A DNA stretch of 64,000 nucleotides from an uncultured Eubacteriales bacterium (GCA_934446475.1 CAKSEH010000006.1:1-64000), one strand, 5' to 3'. Counted from the stretch's first letter, positions 33,992-43,121 are shown. Program-made: numbers and translations. Notes: a model not told the origin generated them from the letters alone.

Positions 33992-35593
33992 TTATTGTGT
34001 CAAATAGCTCGACACCGCATATACTGTCTGCCCGTTATATTCAAGCTTAGACCAACCGTTTTCGCTGATGCCTGTGCGGGTTATATATTGACCGTTTTTA
34101 AGCGTATAAACTATCTTAGAGTCTGTTACAGAAGGTAATGTTCTTAAATTTGTTTCGGTTTTGGCGGTGATCTGTTCATTAACCGCTCGAAATTCGGTCT
34201 TTATGCCATCATCAACATGAGGCTTATATGAAAGATCGGTTGTAAGATAGCTTGTTACGGCGTAAACCGTCTTGCCTTCATAAACAAGGCGTGACCAACC
34301 CTTATCACTGAGCGCCGTACGCTGCAAAACTGTTCCGTTTTTAAGTACACCTGCAATCTCCCCCGAAGTTGTCGGCGAAAATCTTAAATTCACTTCCTGT
34401 TTTGCGGTTACTTTATCATCTTTAGCGGTAAACGTGTTTCCGTCGATAATATCAGGTTTTTGCTCTTCTCTTGTGCTCAAATCTGTTGTGAGATAACTCG
34501 TTATAGCGTAAACCGTCTTTCCCTCATAAGCAAGGCGTGACCAACCGTTTTTACCTACTCCTGTTCTTTTGGCGACAGTCCCGTTCTTTAAAACCGCAAC
34601 AACATCAAAATTAGCGCCGGCGCCCGAACGCAGGTTTACCTCGATTTTTGCCGTTACATTTTCATCGACATCGGTATATAAAAGCTCACTTTGAGTTTTC
34701 GGAGGTTTTGCGGCTGTGATTTTTACCGTATCGTCCTTAGGTGTCTGTAATTTCTTTTCAAAATATGATACTACCATATCACAATTACCCTCAACACCCG
34801 GAAGAACGCCTTTATTGGTATATTGCCACATATCATATTTGCCGTTATAATCGGGTTTTGGGCTTTGCGGATACGGCGGATTTTTATATTGCGCTATCCA
34901 TATTTTATATTTTTTCTCAATTTCTGTTATGTTAAAGGCAGTATTATCCTCAAGATCGGTCTTAGAACCGTAAAACATACCGTCGTAACCGGATTTTTTT
35001 ACAGTGTCTAAAAAGGCGGCAGCATTTTGTGTCCGTTGCTCTGCAGTCAGATTATACATACGACTGTCACTGTTCCTGAACCCCTCACAGTCATAAACCA
35101 CAGGATAAGATATTTGATAACCTTTTATTTCCGAAACGGTCCACTGTGCTTCCTCTGTGGCTTCGTTTTGATTTACTGCCGTAGAGAAAAAATATACGCC
35201 TACAAGAACACCTGCCTTTTGAGCCTGCTGTATATTATAGTCGGCATTACTATCTCTGTAAAGTCTTCCGTTTTCAGCACGATATCCTATACGGATTATT
35301 GCAAAATCTATCCCTGCATTTTTAACCTTTTGCCAATCTATTTTGCCCTGCCATTTTGAAACATCAATGCCGTTTTGCAATCCTTCCTTATTTTCAATTG
35401 CGGCAAAATCCACCTTTGCGCCATCATCAGTCTGAGAATTTTCAATATTCTCCGGATCCTTTGTATCATCACCGTCAGCAATACTGAATTCAATATTAAC
35501 AGGTTCTTTTTTTGATTTTTCACTGCAGCCGACTGTTAACAGCAATACTAAAACAGATAACAGCGCCGTAATTCTTTTAAAATGGGAATTCAT
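33992..35593 (-). CDS. GH25 lysozyme lipoprotein with three SH3 domains
   Basis: 533 aa. Lipoprotein signal with lipobox LLLTVGC (Cys ~23), then a GH25 muramidase domain (~75-280: GIDVSKWQGKIDW, YPVVYDCEGF with catalytic Asp/Glu). Three bacterial SH3 repeats follow, each of the form VTAK.EVNLR...LKNGT...GWS.L.YEGKTVYA, ending VSSYLT. Cleaves peptidoglycan at the cell surface. Monocistronic. Confidence 0.93.
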   Translation of the reverse strand: MNSHFKRITALLSVLVLLLTVGCSEKSKKEPVNIEFSIADGDDTKDPENIENSQTDDGAKVDFAAIENKEGLQNGIDVSKWQGKIDWQKVKNAGIDFAIIRIGYRAENGRLYRDSNADYNIQQAQKAGVLVGVYFFSTAVNQNEATEEAQWTVSEIKGYQISYPVVYDCEGFRNSDSRMYNLTAEQRTQNAAAFLDTVKKSGYDGMFYGSKTDLEDNTAFNITEIEKKYKIWIAQYKNPPYPQSPKPDYNGKYDMWQYTNKGVLPGVEGNCDMVVSYFEKKLQTPKDDTVKITAAKPPKTQSELLYTDVDENVTAKIEVNLRSGAGANFDVVAVLKNGTVAKRTGVGKNGWSRLAYEGKTVYAITSYLTTDLSTREEQKPDIIDGNTFTAKDDKVTAKQEVNLRFSPTTSGEIAGVLKNGTVLQRTALSDKGWSRLVYEGKTVYAVTSYLTTDLSYKPHVDDGIKTEFRAVNEQITAKTETNLRTLPSVTDSKIVYTLKNGQYITRTGISENGWSKLEYNGQTVYAVSSYLTQ

Positions 35594-35850
35594 AAGTCTA
35601 TTTTCCTTTTCACTCTATATTTTCGTCATACATTTTAAAACTGACAGCAGACCCAACAACAGTCAACAAAAACCTTCTGATATGTAAAACGAAAACAATT
35701 TATATTTAGATTACAAAAACTTAAATTTAAACACAAAGCCAAGTGCCAAATACATATAGGACGGCTTTACCGCTCGCCGCAAAAAAGTGCCGACGGTTTG
35801 AGGTTATTATAACATATTCTTCGCATTCTGACAATTCCGATAAATTTGCT

Positions 35851-35899
35851 CTTTTATTTTTAAAATCGGCGGCTCCCGATTTTATTCGGGATTGCCGCC
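35851..35899 (-). terminator. Terminator overlapping the tepA stop codon
   Basis: GGCGGC..CCCGA/TCGGG..GCCGCC stem; its 5' arm encodes the last residues and the T/A-rich tail follows at 35851-35866. The remaining gap 35594-35850 shows no gene. Confidence 0.7.
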
Positions 35900-36571
35900 T
35901 TCTATCATTTTATAAAGACTTTCTATAACATCGTTAAGACTTCCGAGCGAATCGATAAGTCCTTCGCTTACCGCCTTTTCTCCGCTTAAAACCGAACCGA
36001 CATCGGTCACCATTTCACCGGTGTTCATCATAAGCTCGGTAAATCTCTCTTCGCTGATTTTTGAGTTTTTGGATACGAATTCGGTTATTCTTTGCTGCAT
36101 TCGAGCAAAATGATTCATAGTTTGAGGAACCCCTATAACAAGGCCTGTCATTCTCACGGGATGCACCGTCATAGTTGCGGATGGCGCTATAAAGGATTTT
36201 TTACCCGCAACGGCAAGCGGAACGCCTATTGAATGTCCGCCGCCGAGAACATAGGTCACCGTAGGTTTTTTCATTCCGGATATAAGTTCCGCTATCGCAA
36301 GACCTGCCTCAACATCACCGCCTACGGTATTTAAAATTATGAGCAAGCCTTCTATATCGGGGTCCTGTTCGATTGCGACAAGCTGCGGTATGACGTGTTC
36401 GTATTTGGTGGTTTTACTCTGTTCGGGCAAAGTGTTATGACCTTCTATCTCCCCTATAACCGTAAGGCAAAAAATATGGTGCTTGCCTTTAAAAGCTTTT
36501 GCCGCTCCCATTTTTTCTATAAGTTCAAGTTCTTCGTTTAACTCTTCTTTTGAATTTTCTTTATCAGACAT
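35882..36571 (-). CDS. tepA: ClpP-fold protease of the TepA type
   Basis: 229 aa. ClpP/crotonase fold: GLLIILNTVGGDVEAGLAIAELI, catalytic Ser in VLGGGHSIGVPLAVAG, His in ATMTVHPVRM, and a later Asp. The N-terminal ~35 residues are charged, with no signal peptide. TepA homologues neighbour spoIIIE in Bacillus and were linked to secretion and spore properties. Here a lysozyme gene separates it from ftsK. Confidence 0.85.
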   Translation of the reverse strand: MSDKENSKEELNEELELIEKMGAAKAFKGKHHIFCLTVIGEIEGHNTLPEQSKTTKYEHVIPQLVAIEQDPDIEGLLIILNTVGGDVEAGLAIAELISGMKKPTVTYVLGGGHSIGVPLAVAGKKSFIAPSATMTVHPVRMTGLVIGVPQTMNHFARMQQRITEFVSKNSKISEERFTELMMNTGEMVTDVGSVLSGEKAVSEGLIDSLGSLNDVIESLYKMIEGGNPE

Positions 36572-36670
36572 ACTATCCTTATCCTTTCTTTTCTGATAGT
36601 ATGTGCATAAAATAAAGAGTTTATAGAGAAAATTCCGGATTTATTGCCTGAGATTGAAATTAAAAAGCAC

Positions 36671-36699
36671 TTGACGGCAACAATATAACAAATTAAAAT
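36671..36699 (+). promoter_or_regulatory. Promoter of the acetyltransferase gene
   Basis: TTGACG, 17-nt spacer, TAAAAT. Confidence 0.6.
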
Positions 36700-36717
36700 G
36701 AACCTGTGGTGATTAAA

Positions 36718-37332
36718 ATGAGTAATATTAAAGATTTACATTCCGAGAAAATATATTTTCCTTCCGATCCTGAAATATCCGAAATGCAGGAAAAATGTCT
36801 TGAAAAGCTTTATGATTTTAACGCAACAAGACCGTCACAGGCAAAACTGCGTGCACAAATGCTTAAGGATATGTTTGCGGATATAGGAGAAAACTGCTGG
36901 ATTGAACCGCCGCTGCACGCTAATTGGGCGGGGAAATTCGTACATTTCGGCGATAACATATATGCAAACTTCAATCTTACGCTTGTTGATGACACTCACA
37001 TATATGTGGGAAGCAATACTATGTTCGGACCTAATGTAACCCTTGCAACCGCCGGTCATCCCGTTTTGCCAGAACTCAGAGAAAAACAATACCAGTTCAA
37101 TATGCCGATCACCATAGGCAAAAACTGCTGGATAGGCGCAGGAGCAGTCATACTGCCGGGAATAACAATAGGCGATAATTCGGTTATCGGAGCGGGAAGC
37201 GTCGTAACAAAGGATATACCCGAAAATTCAGTTGCGGTGGGCAACCCCTGCAAAGTGCTCAGAAAAATCGACGAGCGAGACAAAGAATACTATTTTAAAG
37301 ACAGAAAAATCAAAGGGAATATTATAGAGTAA
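36718..37332 (+). CDS. maa: Maltose/galactoside O-acetyltransferase
   Basis: 204 aa from ATG 36718, favoured over GTG 36706 by the GGTGAT placement. Left-handed beta-helix hexapeptide repeats (IGKNCWIGAGAVILPGITIGDNSVIGAGSVVTKDIPENSVAVGNPCKV) and the N-terminal helical Mac domain mark a LacA/Maa acetyltransferase; the catalytic His is in TLATAGHPV. Uses acetyl-CoA; the exact sugar is uncertain. Confidence 0.92.
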   Translation: MSNIKDLHSEKIYFPSDPEISEMQEKCLEKLYDFNATRPSQAKLRAQMLKDMFADIGENCWIEPPLHANWAGKFVHFGDNIYANFNLTLVDDTHIYVGSNTMFGPNVTLATAGHPVLPELREKQYQFNMPITIGKNCWIGAGAVILPGITIGDNSVIGAGSVVTKDIPENSVAVGNPCKVLRKIDERDKEYYFKDRKIKGNIIE

Positions 37333-37422
37333 ATTTAAAGTCTCAAAACAACGGAATTCACTGAAATCATTATATAAAAGTTAATTGAGAATAAAAACAT
37401 ATAATACTTTTTATTTATTATG

Positions 37423-37455
37423 TAACGGGCGAAATGATTTCGCCCGTTATTTTTA
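37423..37455. terminator. Terminator between maa and spoIVB
   Basis: AACGGGCGAAAT/ATTTCGCCCGTT with TATTTTTATG on the plus side; it works for maa and probably spoIVB. Confidence 0.8.
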
Positions 37456-38697
37456 TGACGCTTTTTTCAATTCGTTTGTTTCGGCTGCCGTCTGTGCCTC
37501 TTTCAGCATATTTTCCGCAAAAATTCCGTAACCGGTTTTCGGGTCATCTATAAGAACGTGAGTTAAAGCGCCTATCAGCTTTCCGTTTTGAATTATGGGG
37601 GAACCGCTCATTCCCTGTACTATTCCGCCTGTCACCGACAGCAGTTCTGGGTCGGTTATTTTAACCGTAAGATTTTGTGTTGAAGAGCGATAGTTTGCCG
37701 TGCGTTTTTTTATTTCGCAGGAATAGAGTTTAGGTTTATTTCCGTCAACTGTGCAAAGAACCTGAGCTGCGCCGTCCTTAATTTCCTGTTTGAGAGCAAT
37801 TTCCGTAAGAGTTGCCCCGTCCACATTGCCCTTTAATGTGCCGTAAACACCGCTTTCGCAATTCTTTTTTATATCCGATATAACGCTGTAACCGAATTTG
37901 CCCTTAAGCTCGCCGGGATTACCGTTTTCGCCTTTTGAGACACCTACTATTGACGCCTCGACAAGTTCTCCGCAATCAAGGATTAAAAGTTTTCCGGTAT
38001 CGCTGTCGCATATTCCGTGTCCGAGACCGCAAACTATATTGTCGGCAGGGCTGTAAAATGTAAGCGTACCTATTCCGGCGGAACTGTCCCTCACCCATAT
38101 TCCGGCGTGATATGCGCCGTCCTCATCGGACTTAACCGGTGTCAAAGTAAACTCAAGATTCTGCTTATCCCTTATTATCTCAAGCTTCATATCCGAACCG
38201 AGACTGCCTTGAACAAGCTCCGAAAGTTCCTCATTTCCGGATATTTTTTTACCGTTGACCGTTTTTATATAATCCCCGACCTTAAGTCCTGCTTTTTTTG
38301 CAGGATTTAAAGTTTTGCCGCCGCTTACAACGCCCGAAAGTTCAATAACAAGAACACCGTCGGTATATATTTTCATACCGAAAGGATTTCCGAGCACCGA
38401 AACATACATTTCATCCACTATCTCAACTTTGGCGGTTGAATAAGGTATTACCCCGAAAAGCTTTAAATCCACATCATATATCTCGCCGACATCTCCCTGC
38501 GTGCTTTGTGACATTTTAAGTCCGTTATATTCGGCTGTTACGGGAATATTGCTTGCTATTTCAAGCGGCTGACCCTTCGTCACTTTATATGAGTCCGATA
38601 TCTGTCCGCTCACGGCAAAAAACGAGGCGAACACTCCTATACTGAGCACAAGACATATTGAAAATACCGTTTTTACGGCAATTCTTATTTTTTTCAT
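37453..38697 (-). CDS. spoIVB: SpoIVB sporulation peptidase
   Basis: 414 aa from ATG 38697; a start at 38727 would add 10 non-conserved residues. N-terminal membrane anchor (~5-27), PDZ domain (~105-190: LNPAKKAGLKVGDYIKTVNGKKI) and an S55 peptidase domain with His in CGLGHGICDSDTG and Ser in GMSGSPIIQNGKLIGALTHV. Secreted from the forespore, it triggers processing of pro-sigma-K. Strong marker of spore formation. Confidence 0.95.
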   Translation of the reverse strand: MKKIRIAVKTVFSICLVLSIGVFASFFAVSGQISDSYKVTKGQPLEIASNIPVTAEYNGLKMSQSTQGDVGEIYDVDLKLFGVIPYSTAKVEIVDEMYVSVLGNPFGMKIYTDGVLVIELSGVVSGGKTLNPAKKAGLKVGDYIKTVNGKKISGNEELSELVQGSLGSDMKLEIIRDKQNLEFTLTPVKSDEDGAYHAGIWVRDSSAGIGTLTFYSPADNIVCGLGHGICDSDTGKLLILDCGELVEASIVGVSKGENGNPGELKGKFGYSVISDIKKNCESGVYGTLKGNVDGATLTEIALKQEIKDGAAQVLCTVDGNKPKLYSCEIKKRTANYRSSTQNLTVKITDPELLSVTGGIVQGMSGSPIIQNGKLIGALTHVLIDDPKTGYGIFAENMLKEAQTAAETNELKKAS

Positions 38698-38746
38698 TTC
38701 TTCACTTCCCTTTGTTATCTTTACCACGAATTTTAATTTTAAAACA

Positions 38747-38790
38747 TAAAAAATAAAGATACATAAAGCAAAATCGCTTTATGTATCTTT
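38747..38790 (-). terminator. Terminator of htrA
   Basis: 15-bp AAAGATACATAAAGC/GCTTTATGTATCTTT with T-rich tail on the minus strand. Confidence 0.85.
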
Positions 38791-38827
38791 AAATATTTAA
38801 ATATAATAATTTTAAAAAATTTAAAAA

Positions 38828-40216
38828 TTACTCACCGTCGGGAAAATCAAATGTGCCACCCGAAGAACTGCCCGAATCAGAACCTGAGTTTTTATCTTCC
38901 GCTCCCGACGAAGAAGCAAAAGGATCTGCCGTAGAATAGCTTGACTCGCCGATATTAGCCTTAAGCACAACATTATATACGGTAGAAACTCCCTTTTGCG
39001 AAAGAACGGTAAGCGTTATTTTATCCCCCGCTTTTGAAGATTCAATAATATCGAGAACAGTATCGTCACTTGTTATAAGCTCACCGTTGATATGGGTTAT
39101 CATATCTCCTGCGACAACTTTACCCGAAATATCGCTGTCAGAGCTTACGGTGGCTATCAAAAGACCGGTACTCTCATAATTCATAAGATACTGCGTTACG
39201 GAATTCACTTCTGTATATGTTATTCCGAGCTTTGCCCTGTCAAGCACCTTGCCCGATTTTATTAACTGTTCAACCACTCTTTTAACAGTGTTTGAAGGTA
39301 TCGCAAATCCGAAGGCTTCATAATCCTCTCCCACGAGCTTAGAAGTTGTAACGCCGATGACCTGACCGTACATATTGCAGAGTGCACCGCCCGAATTGCC
39401 GGGGTTTATGGCACTGTCCGTCTGAATCATACTTGCGGAATATCCGGAATTTGATTTAACCCTTCTTCCAGTGAGAGATACAACCCCGCTTGTTATTGAC
39501 GATTTCCCCGTTGCATCGCTTGGACGGCCGATTGCCACAACATTTTCTCCGCAGACGATTTCACTCGGGTCACCGAACTGAGGAACTTCAAGCTCCGAAA
39601 CATTTTTAATTTTCAAAACCGCAAGGTCGCTCACCTGATCGCCTGCGACATACTCGGCGTCGTACTCGCTGCCGTCATACATAAAGACTTTAAACATAGG
39701 CGACGGAACAGAGGCGTACATATGGTCATTTGATATTATATAGCCGTCCTTTGAATAAATGATGCCTGAGACATCGCTCATCTTTCCTGCTTTATTATAA
39801 ACCCTTATTCCGACTATTGACTTGTTAAGTTTCTGATATACCTGTGCCGGTGTATATTCGTCTTCGTTTTTAGGCTTTGAAGCAAGGTTAAGCGACCGAT
39901 AATCATTCGCTGCGGTTTTCTTTACACCGAAAACATAACCGACGGCACAAGCCCCCGTTAGTAATATTACAGCCGCCATAACAAGAGAAAAAATCTTTAT
40001 TCCCTTCGACGTTCCGCCGCCCTTTTTATGCTTATAATCACCTGCAGGAGTAAATTCCACCTTATTAAGCGTTGAGGCAAAAGGGCCTGCAGTATTATCG
40101 GTTTCGGCAGCCGAATCGATCTGATCCGGTGTTTCTTCGCCGGACGGCGGATCATTCTGCTCGGTATCGTTTTCGCTGTCGCCGTTTAATGCGTCAATAT
40201 CATTAAAATTGTTCAT
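38828..40216 (-). CDS. htrA: HtrA-like membrane-anchored serine protease
   Basis: 462 aa. Acidic cytoplasmic N-terminus (~1-75), one transmembrane helix (~75-97), trypsin-like domain with intact triad (His in ISNDHMY, Asp in SDLAVLKI, Ser in NPGNSGGAL) and a PDZ domain (~350-430). The tail is Ser/Gly/Asp rich. Degrades misfolded envelope proteins. It follows a response regulator and kinase that probably control it. Confidence 0.92.
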   Translation of the reverse strand: MNNFNDIDALNGDSENDTEQNDPPSGEETPDQIDSAAETDNTAGPFASTLNKVEFTPAGDYKHKKGGGTSKGIKIFSLVMAAVILLTGACAVGYVFGVKKTAANDYRSLNLASKPKNEDEYTPAQVYQKLNKSIVGIRVYNKAGKMSDVSGIIYSKDGYIISNDHMYASVPSPMFKVFMYDGSEYDAEYVAGDQVSDLAVLKIKNVSELEVPQFGDPSEIVCGENVVAIGRPSDATGKSSITSGVVSLTGRRVKSNSGYSASMIQTDSAINPGNSGGALCNMYGQVIGVTTSKLVGEDYEAFGFAIPSNTVKRVVEQLIKSGKVLDRAKLGITYTEVNSVTQYLMNYESTGLLIATVSSDSDISGKVVAGDMITHINGELITSDDTVLDIIESSKAGDKITLTVLSQKGVSTVYNVVLKANIGESSYSTADPFASSSGAEDKNSGSDSGSSSGGTFDFPDGE

Positions 40217-40228
40217 ACATTCATCCTC

Positions 40229-41656
40229 CTATTTAGCAAGCGGCAAAATCACGGAAAACTCAGCATACTCATTTTCAACGCTTTTTACCGTTATTGTTCC
40301 GTTATGCTTTTTTACAATGGTCTTTACTATATACAGACCGAGCCCCGTGCTTTTCTTATTTGCCGAACGGGACTTATCGACCTTATAAAATCTTTCAAAG
40401 ACATAAGGAAGTTCCGCCTTCGGTATTCCCTTACCCGTATTTTTTATGGTAAAGATAACATTTTTTGCATCGGCATCAAGCTTAAATGTAAGTTTTCCGC
40501 CGTTATCCGTAAACTTGATGGCGTTATCCACAAGATTATATATCACTCTGTGAATGAGATCTCTGTCGGCGTAAACAGTAGCGCTGCAAGCACTGTCAAG
40601 CCCCTCTATCTCAAGTTCCTTTTTTTCTATCCGTTGTTCCTGGCTTATAACTACATTTAAAAGCAAGTCTTTAAAATCAAACTTCTCGGGTCTTAACAAA
40701 AACTCATCGGATTCAAGTCTTGATAGGCTGAGCATTGATTCTACCATTCTTGAAAGGCGCTTAACTTCTTCCGAAACAATGCCGAGATAATACTTTTCTT
40801 TGCTCTCGTCAATCGTACCGTCTATTATGCCGTCAATAAATCCGCCTATCGTCGTCATAGGCGTCTTGAGTTCGTGAGAGACATCCGCAACGAAACTTTT
40901 TCGCATTCCTTCAAGCCTTGCAAGAGAATTTGTCATTTGGTTAAAAGAGACGGCAAGCTCGCCTATCTCATCGTCGCTTGTAACGGGAATCCTTCGTGAA
41001 AAATCTCCCTTTGCCATAGCTTTTGAAGCTTCCGACATCAGTTTAAGCGGTTTTGTAAGCCTATATGTTATAACATACAGTGCCGCAAACATAAGTGTTA
41101 CAGGTAATATCGCAGATATAATGCATACTTTTGCGAGCCTTGCGAGTCCGGAATTCGGAGAAGACGTATTAAGAACGGCTACAACATATCCCGAAAGATT
41201 GTTTTCCCGATATACAACAGGATGCGCAACAACATATTTCCTTACAGGATACATTCCGAGGTCATCAACCCCACGGTATTTGTCATAAGAACCTATAAAA
41301 TCCCCTTTTATCTGGGTACCCGTATGCTCACAGCGAAAATTGGTTTTCCACTCTTCGCAATAACAGATTCTAATTATTCCTGTTTTATCGGTTATATAAT
41401 GGTCCGCTCCCGAAATCGAGGAAAGCATTTTTATAACCCCGTAAGCATCCGTAAAACTTTCGGTATCGTTAATATCAAGCGGTCTGCTCTCAAGTGCACT
41501 TACGGTTTGCCCGCAGGTACCGTCAAGCATATCGTATTTAGAGGCGGCATACTGATTTTTATACGCAACCGCCATTATCGCCATAATCACTGCAAGACAG
41601 AATATAACAAGCAAGCCGGTTGCGAAAAAATATTTTTTAAACAGCTTCTGCCTCAT
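40229..41656 (-). CDS. Sensor histidine kinase
   Basis: 475 aa. Transmembrane helices at ~10-32 and ~175-197 enclose a ~140-residue sensor domain with several Cys (49, 99, 100, 109). HAMP at ~198-250, HisKA with phospho-acceptor His261 (VADVSHELKTPMTTIGG), and HATPase motifs (NLVDNAIKF, GKGIPKAELPYVFERFYK, STGLGLYIVK). Cytoplasmic membrane, partner of the upstream regulator. The signal is unknown; envelope stress is inferred from htrA. Confidence 0.94.
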   Translation of the reverse strand: MRQKLFKKYFFATGLLVIFCLAVIMAIMAVAYKNQYAASKYDMLDGTCGQTVSALESRPLDINDTESFTDAYGVIKMLSSISGADHYITDKTGIIRICYCEEWKTNFRCEHTGTQIKGDFIGSYDKYRGVDDLGMYPVRKYVVAHPVVYRENNLSGYVVAVLNTSSPNSGLARLAKVCIISAILPVTLMFAALYVITYRLTKPLKLMSEASKAMAKGDFSRRIPVTSDDEIGELAVSFNQMTNSLARLEGMRKSFVADVSHELKTPMTTIGGFIDGIIDGTIDESKEKYYLGIVSEEVKRLSRMVESMLSLSRLESDEFLLRPEKFDFKDLLLNVVISQEQRIEKKELEIEGLDSACSATVYADRDLIHRVIYNLVDNAIKFTDNGGKLTFKLDADAKNVIFTIKNTGKGIPKAELPYVFERFYKVDKSRSANKKSTGLGLYIVKTIVKKHNGTITVKSVENEYAEFSVILPLAK

Positions 41657-41659
41657 TTA

Positions 41660-42349
41660 TTATTTTACCTCAAATTTATATCCTACGCCCCACACGGTTT
41701 TGAGCGTCCACTTATCGGAAACATTTTCAAGTTTTTCTCTCAGCCTTTTAACATGGACATCAACCGTCCTCGAATCTCCGTAATAATCAAAACCCCAAAC
41801 CTCATCAAGAAGCTGATCTCTCGTATATACACGGTTCGGATTGCTTGCAAGATGATAAAGAAGCTCAAGTTCCTTAGGCGGAGTATCTATAGTTTTACCG
41901 TCAACCTCAAGCTCATAGTTGGTGAGATTTATGCGCAGCTTGTCAAATTTAACTTCCTTTATTTCATTCGACTTATCGGATTCTGTGCTCCTTCTGAGTA
42001 CCGCTTTGACCCTCGCTATAACCTCTTTGGTATCAAACGGCTTGCTGACATAATCGTCTGCCCCGAGTTCAAGCCCGAGTATTTTATCGAATGTCTCGCC
42101 CTTTGCAGTGAGCATTATTATCGGAGTTGAACTTGTTTTTCTGATTTCTCTGCATACCTGCCAACCGTCAAGCTTAGGCAGCATTATGTCGAGAAGAATT
42201 AAATCGGGAGAAAAATCAGTCGCCTGTTTAATCGCCTGTTCACCGTCGTTTGCAACGCAGATATCAAAGCCGTCTTTTTCAAGATAAAGCCTTAAAAGCT
42301 CACATATATTGAGGTCATCATCAACTATCAGTATTTTAGGTTTAGCCAT
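41660..42349 (-). CDS. OmpR-family response regulator
   Basis: 229 aa from ATG 42349, eight nt after AAGGAG. Receiver with phospho-Asp54 in LILLDIMLPKLDG and Lys in DDYVSKPF; winged helix at the C-terminus (DTPPKELELLYHLASNPNRVYTRDQLLDEVWGFDYYGDSRTVDVHVKRLR). First gene of the regulator-kinase-htrA operon. Confidence 0.95.
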   Translation of the reverse strand: MAKPKILIVDDDLNICELLRLYLEKDGFDICVANDGEQAIKQATDFSPDLILLDIMLPKLDGWQVCREIRKTSSTPIIMLTAKGETFDKILGLELGADDYVSKPFDTKEVIARVKAVLRRSTESDKSNEIKEVKFDKLRINLTNYELEVDGKTIDTPPKELELLYHLASNPNRVYTRDQLLDEVWGFDYYGDSRTVDVHVKRLREKLENVSDKWTLKTVWGVGYKFEVK

Positions 42350-42411
42350 CCTCTTCACTCCTTAAACAAAAGTACATAGCACAATACTTATTTTATACTT
42401 TATCACATAAA

Positions 42412-42441
42412 TTTACAAGATGTATTAAAAAAATGTAAACT
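42412..42441 (+). promoter_or_regulatory. Candidate promoter of the structured RNA
   Basis: TTTACA (42412-42417), 18-nt spacer, TAAACT (42436-42441); expected +1 near 42447, where the folded RNA begins. Confidence 0.45.
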
Positions 42442-42446
42442 TTAAA

Positions 42447-42612
42447 TTGGGCAACGCTCCGGTAATGTTATCGAGGAGCAGGGCTTGCGACTGATTGCAA
42501 GCCACGCAAAGGAGCGTTAACTCCTCAGGATTTCATATGGGAGATTACACTCCGCATCAAGCTCTGAAGCGAAAGCCGCCTTTAAAGGTGTGACATCTGC
42601 GTCAGGTTATAA
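42447..42612 (+). ncRNA. Pseudoknotted structured RNA resembling the raiA motif
   Basis: No reading frame. Exact pairings are visible. P1 is AACGCTCC 42453-42460 with GGAGCGTT 42511-42518. A hairpin is GGCTTGC 42482-42488 with GCAAGCC 42497-42503. A pseudoknot is GAGGAG 42473-42478, inside the P1 loop, with CTCCTC 42521-42526, outside it. Another hairpin is ATGGGAG 42537-42543 with CTCCGCAT 42550-42557, and CTGA..TCAG closes the 3' domain. Size and layout recall the raiA motif of anaerobic Firmicutes; that name is from memory and needs a covariance search. It converges on the zinc-ribbon gene. Confidence 0.6.
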
Positions 42613-42617
42613 AAAAA

Positions 42618-42661
42618 GTGTTGCATTTGATAGGTCGGTTTGTCTCTGCCAAATGTAACAC
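42618..42661 (+). other. 12-bp hairpin after the structured RNA
   Basis: GTGTTGCATTTG/CAAATGTAACAC (one G-U) with an 18-nt loop, between the RNA core and its terminator. Possibly part of the same transcript. Confidence 0.55.
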
Positions 42662-42663
42662 AA

Positions 42664-42698
42664 GACCGCTGTTTAGTGAAAAACAGCGGTCCTTTCTT
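42664..42698 (+). terminator. Terminator of the structured RNA
   Basis: 11-bp GACCGCTGTTT/AAACAGCGGTC then CTTTCTT on the plus strand; it lies 10 nt from the end of the converging zinc-ribbon gene. Confidence 0.75.
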
Positions 42699-42707
42699 CG
42701 GTCAATA

Positions 42708-43001
42708 TTATTCTTCGTTTGCCGCTTCGGCTTCTTTCATCTTTGCGAAACACTCGCTGCAATAAACCGGGCGGTCGTCACGAGGTATAAACGGAACTCT
42801 CGCCACACCTCCGCAAGCGCTACAGGTTGCTTCGTGCATTTCACGGGGGGCTCTACCGGCGTTTTTACGCTTATCACGGCATGCCTTACAACGCTGCGGC
42901 TCGTTTACAAATCCTTTTGACTCGTAAAATTCCTGTTCTCTTGCAGAGAATACGAATTCCTCACCGCAGTCTTTGCAAACTAAAGTCTTGTCTTCAAACA
43001 T
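42708..43001 (-). CDS. Zinc-ribbon domain protein
   Basis: 97 aa from ATG 43001 (GAGAGG upstream); a longer frame to 43058 crosses a tRNA-like sequence. Two zinc ribbons: CKDCGEEF..KCKACRDKRK with a long spacer (~9-46) and CSACGG..VYCSECF (~60-86). The pattern matches the 'zf-trcl' probable zinc-ribbon family. Nucleic-acid or ribosome binding is plausible but unproven. Confidence 0.88.
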   Translation of the reverse strand: MFEDKTLVCKDCGEEFVFSAREQEFYESKGFVNEPQRCKACRDKRKNAGRAPREMHEATCSACGGVARVPFIPRDDRPVYCSECFAKMKEAEAANEE

Positions 43002-43032
43002 CTTAAAGTACCTCTCTTGAGTTGATTTTATT

Positions 43033-43095
43033 AGCCCCGGACGGAATCGCACCGCCATCTTTTTTCAACGCTCTGCTTTTTTAAGCTACATGGGC
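43033..43095 (-). other. Degenerate tRNA-like sequence lacking an anticodon arm
   Basis: On the minus strand: D-stem GCTT/GAGC (43083-43086 with 43070-43073), T-arm with a fully paired 5-bp stem (43052-43056 with 43040-43044, one G-U) and a 7-nt loop TGCGATT, and a partly paired acceptor (GCCCATG against CGGGGCT). Only 13 nt lie between D- and T-arm, so no anticodon arm exists, and no CCA follows. A decayed tRNA or a tRNA-mimic leader of the zinc-ribbon gene. Confidence 0.45.
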
Positions 43096-43102
43096 ATATA
43101 TA

Positions 43103-43119
43103 AAGGTGAAAATCACCTG
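43103..43119 (-). terminator. Short hairpin after the sigma-factor gene
   Basis: AGGTGA/TCACCT with TTATATA following on the minus strand; weak terminator. Confidence 0.45.
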
Positions 43120-43121
43120 TT

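Noticed and set aside
42447..42612. Cyclic-di-GMP or cobalamin riboswitch
   Set aside because: CACGCAAAG and GCCAC resemble short parts of those consensus sequences, but the flanking helices and downstream gene orientation do not fit.
43033..43095. Functional tRNA gene
   Set aside because: Lacks an anticodon arm, canonical D-loop GG and CCA end.
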